A stretch of 8,989 nt of DNA from Candidatus Acidiferrum typicum (GTDB lineage: Bacteria; Acidobacteriota; Terriglobia; Acidiferrales; UBA7541). Shown piece after piece: positions 6,564 through 8,989 of the stretch. The stretch covers positions 1-8,989 of the forward strand of contig JAOAPW010000157.1 of the NCBI GenBank assembly GCA_025463105.1, in the 5' to 3' direction. Every line of letters begins with the position of its first letter. The stretch's first letter is position 1. The notes beneath the pieces are model-generated. The model saw nothing but the letters and a program-made list of their open reading frames with translations, ran no database searches and was not told the origin of the DNA. A program made the position numbers and the translations under genes.

Positions 6564-6643
6564 GGCTAGTGGTAATTTTTACAAAAATGAATTCAAGGGT
6601 GAACGAAATTATTGAGTCGGTAAATTTTCGGTATTAGATTGGC

Positions 6644-6847
6644 ATGGAAACGTTTGAACAGAAATTATCAACTTTTGAGCGGCCCATCACTGTCGAAGAA
6701 TTATGTGCCAGCCTGGGCATTTCCAATGACACTGTTTACACTTGGATCAGGTTGCGGCATCTCCCGGCTTACCGCATAGGAAAAAGTTGGCGCTTCGAGC
6801 CCCGTGAGATCCTTGAATGGTGGCAGGCGCGAAGGGTTGGAAAATAA
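6644..6847 (+). CDS. Excisionase-type winged helix-turn-helix protein (MerR-like/HTH_17)
   Basis: 67 residues, nearly all one DNA-binding domain. ITVEELCASLGISNDTVYTWI (15-35) is the helix-turn-helix, LPAYRIGKSWRF (40-51) the wing, and EPREILEWWQAR (52-63) the closing helix. This is the usual layout of the excisionase/MerR-like family, whose members act as recombination directionality factors or as small regulators. ATG 6644 has no clear Shine-Dalgarno, and the same frame upstream is closed by TAG at 6635-6637. No integrase lies in the window, so a plain regulator or a remnant of a mobile element are both possible. The palindrome cluster just upstream is a candidate binding region. The 192 bp downstream hold an imperfect direct repeat but no gene. 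Confidence 0.8.
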   Translation: METFEQKLSTFERPITVEELCASLGISNDTVYTWIRLRHLPAYRIGKSWRFEPREILEWWQARRVGK

Positions 6848-6864
6848 CTTTCCTCGCCGCTTAC

Positions 6865-6905
6865 AATCGCAGTTTGCTGCCGTCTTTTAATCGCATCCAG
6901 TTTGC
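6865..6905. repeat. Imperfect direct repeat AATCGC..AGTTTGC
   Basis: AATCGCAGTTTGC at 6865-6877 recurs at 6889-6905 with four extra bases (ATCC) after AATCGC. Flanking CCTCGC (6852-6857) and GCGAGG (6904-6909) form an inverted repeat. It lies just after the excisionase-type gene; a recombination or regulatory role is speculative. Confidence 0.25.
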
Positions 6906-7039
6906 GAGGGGATGGGGCTCAGACTGACAGTACCTCGAAAGGGTACGCAAGGCGAGCCGAGAAGATCGGGAGATAAGAATCAGGGATTCCAATCTTCCTC
7001 TGTCTATTCACTCGAATCGTGGCAAGCCGAGCAGTATAG

Positions 7040-7882
7040 ATGAAGCGAACAGTTAAGTCCAAAGCAGGTGATCCTAATGAAGCATTTCTCGCCCGCCGAC
7101 GAGAATTTGCAGATTCTATTTCTGAGCTCTTTTATGACAAGTTTCATGACCGTTGGATTACGGCTTTCGCTCAGACTTTTTATCGCGTAACCAAGAAAGC
7201 TACGGAAGAGAAAAAAATAGAGGCGATGGAGCAAGCACTCGCGGCTGTTTCTGCTTGGAGCGAGGAGCTTCGGATTTTCCTGGTTCGCGATCTTGCTCGA
7301 TTTGTTCGAATGGAGCAAAACCACTTCGACGGCGATGCCAAAAGTTGGATGGAGCTGTGTTGCAAGGAAATCTGGGGTTCTGTGACCAGCGAAGAGTCGT
7401 ATCTCGCGTGGTTCGCCGCTGCCTGCGACGACTCCGACAACTTTGCGAATTGGCGAGCCCCACTATGGCTCGCAAAGGCTCTCGGAATCGCGACGGAAAA
7501 CGTTCGACTCGAAGAGCGTCCGGAACAGAGTGGAGAGGCAGAATTCGATGAGTGTGAGCGACTCGATCTTGAACACACCGATGGGCTGATCCGGTTTGCT
7601 TTCGTCTCGAATGAATTAAATAGACTTCCAGGTCTCCCAGTCAAAGTTGGTCAGGAAATAGTTTCGCTACACCTGTCCGTTTCTCAGGGCGCCAAACTTC
7701 CACCCGGTCTGCGAGGCGATGATGAAGAACCGATGGCGCAGGCCATTTCTCGAATATTGACTCTCTTTCCAAATATGTCTCCGCGGTCACAAAGGCAAAC
7801 CCGGAAGAAGACCCGTATCGTGACTCGGCATGAGGCAGCCATTCGAGAAAAGATTGGAGACGCAGAGCCACCCGTGCGCTGA
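7040..7882 (+). CDS. Hypothetical protein, 280 residues
   Basis: I do not recognise this protein. It is soluble: no signal peptide or membrane helix is visible. Residues 1-100 look helical and charged, with many aromatic residues (FADSISELFYDKFHDRW; WITAFAQTFYRV). The middle (about 100-155) is Trp- and Cys-containing (SWMELCCKEIWG; YLAWFAAACDD; NWRAPLWLAKALG). Then comes an acidic stretch (EERPEQSGEAEFDECERLD) and a strongly basic C-terminus (RSQRQTRKKTRIVTRH), which could contact nucleic acid. The start ATG has only a weak GAG upstream; the long open frame and composition still support a real gene. The next gene begins 5 nt after its stop, so the two are probably one operon. Confidence 0.75.
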   Translation: MKRTVKSKAGDPNEAFLARRREFADSISELFYDKFHDRWITAFAQTFYRVTKKATEEKKIEAMEQALAAVSAWSEELRIFLVRDLARFVRMEQNHFDGDAKSWMELCCKEIWGSVTSEESYLAWFAAACDDSDNFANWRAPLWLAKALGIATENVRLEERPEQSGEAEFDECERLDLEHTDGLIRFAFVSNELNRLPGLPVKVGQEIVSLHLSVSQGAKLPPGLRGDDEEPMAQAISRILTLFPNMSPRSQRQTRKKTRIVTRHEAAIREKIGDAEPPVR

Positions 7883-7887
7883 GTAAC

Positions 7888-8427
7888 TTGAACAGGCCGG
7901 GCGTCGCAGCGGTGTGCTTTTGGTGTGGCTATCAATATCGTGGCGGCGAGTATAGTCCGGAGAGCGAATCGGCTCACCTGCTCCAATGCTCGGAATATCC
8001 GCAGGAGGGCAAGCTGAGAATTCAGAAACCCAAGAATACGCCCAATGTCGGAATCATCTTCCTCGTGGGCAAGACGCTATTGATTGACCGCACACCTGTT
8101 TCCGAGGGCGAAATCTATGGTGATTTCAGAATCCATGAGCGCGGTCATGACATGTATTGGGACACCCTCAAGAAAACCGGGGTGGTGCCACAGGACTCCG
8201 AATATGATGACTACCCGCGAGGCCGCGTAGCGTATAACACTAAGACTAAAAACTACTCGCTTTTCCTTGACCGATGCATCTTGAAAAACAAATCCGTTGT
8301 AAAAGAGATTATGTCGGAACTGAACCTGCCAACTAGGAGAACGAAGACGGGTACCGACAGCCACTACAAGTGTTACCGTTGCTTGTGGCGCGGGCTGCAA
8401 CCATCTGTGAACATCACAATGGATTGA
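7888..8427 (+). CDS. Hypothetical protein with C2HC zinc-finger-like N-terminus and YPRGRVxYNTKT domain
   Basis: 179 residues from TTG 7888, 5 nt after the preceding stop; GTG 7912 is an alternative that still keeps the first cysteine. Residues 10-34 give C-x2-C-x16-H-x3-C, a likely zinc site. Residues about 63-150 contain SEGEIYGDFRIHERGH, DDYPRGRVAYNTKTKNY and LFLDRCILKN, which I recognise from memory as a widespread but uncharacterised bacterial family often found alone at about 100 residues. The C-terminus carries H159-x2-C162-x2-C165 (HYKCYRC), a possible second metal site or the other half of a ribbon. No signal peptide, so cytoplasmic. Function unknown; tight coupling with the 280-residue gene suggests a shared role. 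Start uncertain. Confidence 0.75.
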   Translation: MNRPGVAAVCFWCGYQYRGGEYSPESESAHLLQCSEYPQEGKLRIQKPKNTPNVGIIFLVGKTLLIDRTPVSEGEIYGDFRIHERGHDMYWDTLKKTGVVPQDSEYDDYPRGRVAYNTKTKNYSLFLDRCILKNKSVVKEIMSELNLPTRRTKTGTDSHYKCYRCLWRGLQPSVNITMD

Positions 8428-8472
8428 TCACTGCAAGATTGGTAGTCATTTCAAAGTGAGCGGAACCACTGC

Positions 8473-8501
8473 TTGACTTCCGAGTTCCGTGCCCCTACTC
8501 T
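8473..8501 (+). promoter_or_regulatory. Candidate promoter of the Cys-rich gene
   Basis: TTGACT (8473-8478), 17-bp spacer, TACTCT (8496-8501). Transcription would start about 7 bp on, almost exactly at ATG 8506 or ATG 8509, which have no Shine-Dalgarno. This predicts a leaderless mRNA. The -10 is imperfect, so confidence is moderate. Confidence 0.4.
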
Positions 8502-8505
8502 GACA

Positions 8506-8862
8506 ATGATGATCGGTAAGAAATTATTCCTGATGTTGGTAGTTGGGACTGTACTGCTCTTGCAATTTGCGGACTGTATGGCCGCTTTTTCGCAGGACCA
8601 GCAGGCTATGCAGTGCTGTGGCACGTCCGCTTGCACCCCGGCAAATCAGAGTCACGGCTGTTGCAAGGCTATGACTTCTCCGGAAACACCGAGAATGCTG
8701 GTGAAGGCCCGTGTCTCACTGGATGTGCCAGCCGTTGTAGCTGTTGAACGCGCACCGGTACTTGAAGCTGCCATATCGATACCGGTAATTTCGTCCTCGT
8801 TTGAACCACAACAATATTATCCTCCAGAGCTTTACACCCTCCACAGTTCACTCCTGATCTAG
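8506..8862 (+). CDS. Small exported Cys-rich protein, possibly metal-related
   Basis: 118 residues from ATG 8506 (ATG 8509 equally possible). The N-terminus is a signal peptide: Lys5-Lys6, then a hydrophobic core (LFLMLVVGTVLLLQFA), with cleavage probably after about residue 27. It follows with a cysteine cluster, QCCGTSACTPANQSHGCCK (36-54), five Cys and one His, fit for metal or disulfide chemistry. The rest is low-complexity and Val/Pro-rich, ending in PPELYTLHSSLLI, a tail I recall from small Acidobacterial proteins of unknown function. C24 is not in a good lipobox (Asp at -1), so a lipoprotein is unlikely. An in-frame TTG at 8473 would add 11 residues but coincides with the putative -35. 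It could precede a metal-efflux operon beyond the right edge; that is a guess. Confidence 0.75.
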   Translation: MMIGKKLFLMLVVGTVLLLQFADCMAAFSQDQQAMQCCGTSACTPANQSHGCCKAMTSPETPRMLVKARVSLDVPAVVAVERAPVLEAAISIPVISSSFEPQQYYPPELYTLHSSLLI

Positions 8863-8919
8863 ACCTCTTGATATGTCTACAGCTCGACCACATTCCTAGG
8901 TGTGTATCTAGAGAAACTC

Positions 8920-8979
8920 TGCGCGGCTGCGCTATTCGGGCAAACCGCGCATAGCGATTCCACGGGTGTTTCAGTGGAA
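8920..8979. repeat. Interleaved inverted repeats downstream of the Cys-rich gene
   Basis: TGCGCGG (8920-8926) pairs with CCGCGCA (8945-8951), and CGCTAT (8930-8935) pairs with ATAGCG (8951-8956), so the arms interleave as in an H-type pseudoknot, sharing one base. A third hairpin, TTCCAC (8958-8963) with GTGGAA (8974-8979), follows. No T-run is seen. The 8863-8989 stretch holds no open reading frame I can support; it may be a 3' structure or the leader of the next gene. Confidence 0.4.
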
Positions 8980-8989
8980 CCCAAGCCCT

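Larger units (their letters stand above)
5819..6643. other. Long palindrome-rich intergenic region
   Basis: About 825 bp between the divergent TonB and HTH genes, visibly more AT-rich than its neighbours. The TonB promoter should lie in the left part, but no clear -35/-10 was found. Perfect palindromes include CACTG-TT-CAGTG (6020-6031), GCAATTGC (6131-6138), TTCACCT-G-AGGTGAA (6300-6314), CGGGAAA/TTTCCCG (6367-6392) and the CCGG-rich cluster at 6471-6563. A minus-strand frame at 6043-6225 (60 codons from TTG) reads protein-like but lacks a ribosome site and any recognised family, so it is not called. Confidence 0.5.

Noticed and set aside
6644..6905. Integrated element with att site
   Set aside because: An excisionase-type protein and a direct repeat are present, but there is no integrase, tRNA target or matching distant repeat in the window.

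Overview
The window most likely comes from a soil Acidobacteriota genome. Four things suggest this: (i) a large TonB-dependent receptor with an N-terminal carboxypeptidase-regulatory-like domain, the Oar-like type greatly expanded in that phylum; (ii) a TonB protein with a Gly-Gly period-4 linker; (iii) a small exported Cys-rich protein ending in PPELYTLHSSLLI, a tail I associate with Acidobacteria; (iv) moderately high GC with GTG starts. This is recognition from memory, not a database result.

Layout. 1-1441 (minus): N-terminal 480 codons of the receptor, running off the left edge. 1442-2051: divergent intergenic region with small hairpins. 2052-3815 (plus): a complete ABC exporter, permease fused to ATPase. 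3845-4861 (minus): an FAD-dependent oxidoreductase/monooxygenase, convergent with the exporter. 4976-5818 (minus): TonB, upstream of the oxidoreductase on the same strand and probably co-transcribed with it. 5819-6643: a long AT-richer non-coding stretch full of palindromes, including CCGG repeated every 10-11 bp. 6644-6847 (plus): a 67-residue excisionase-type winged HTH protein. 7040-7882 and 7888-8427 (plus): two adjacent unknown genes, the second with a C2HC zinc-finger-like N-terminus. 8506-8862 (plus): the Cys-rich exported protein. 8863-8989: non-coding, with interleaved inverted repeats.

How the genes may work together. Receptor, TonB, exporter and FAD enzyme could form an envelope module. 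An exporter next to a flavin monooxygenase recalls the qhpF/qhpG pair used to mature quinohemoprotein amine dehydrogenase, but no structural subunit, radical-SAM enzyme or protease is present here, so this is a hypothesis. The right half looks accessory: a small DNA-binding protein behind a dense operator-like region, followed by genes I cannot assign. No RNA genes, insertion sequences or CRISPR arrays were recognised.
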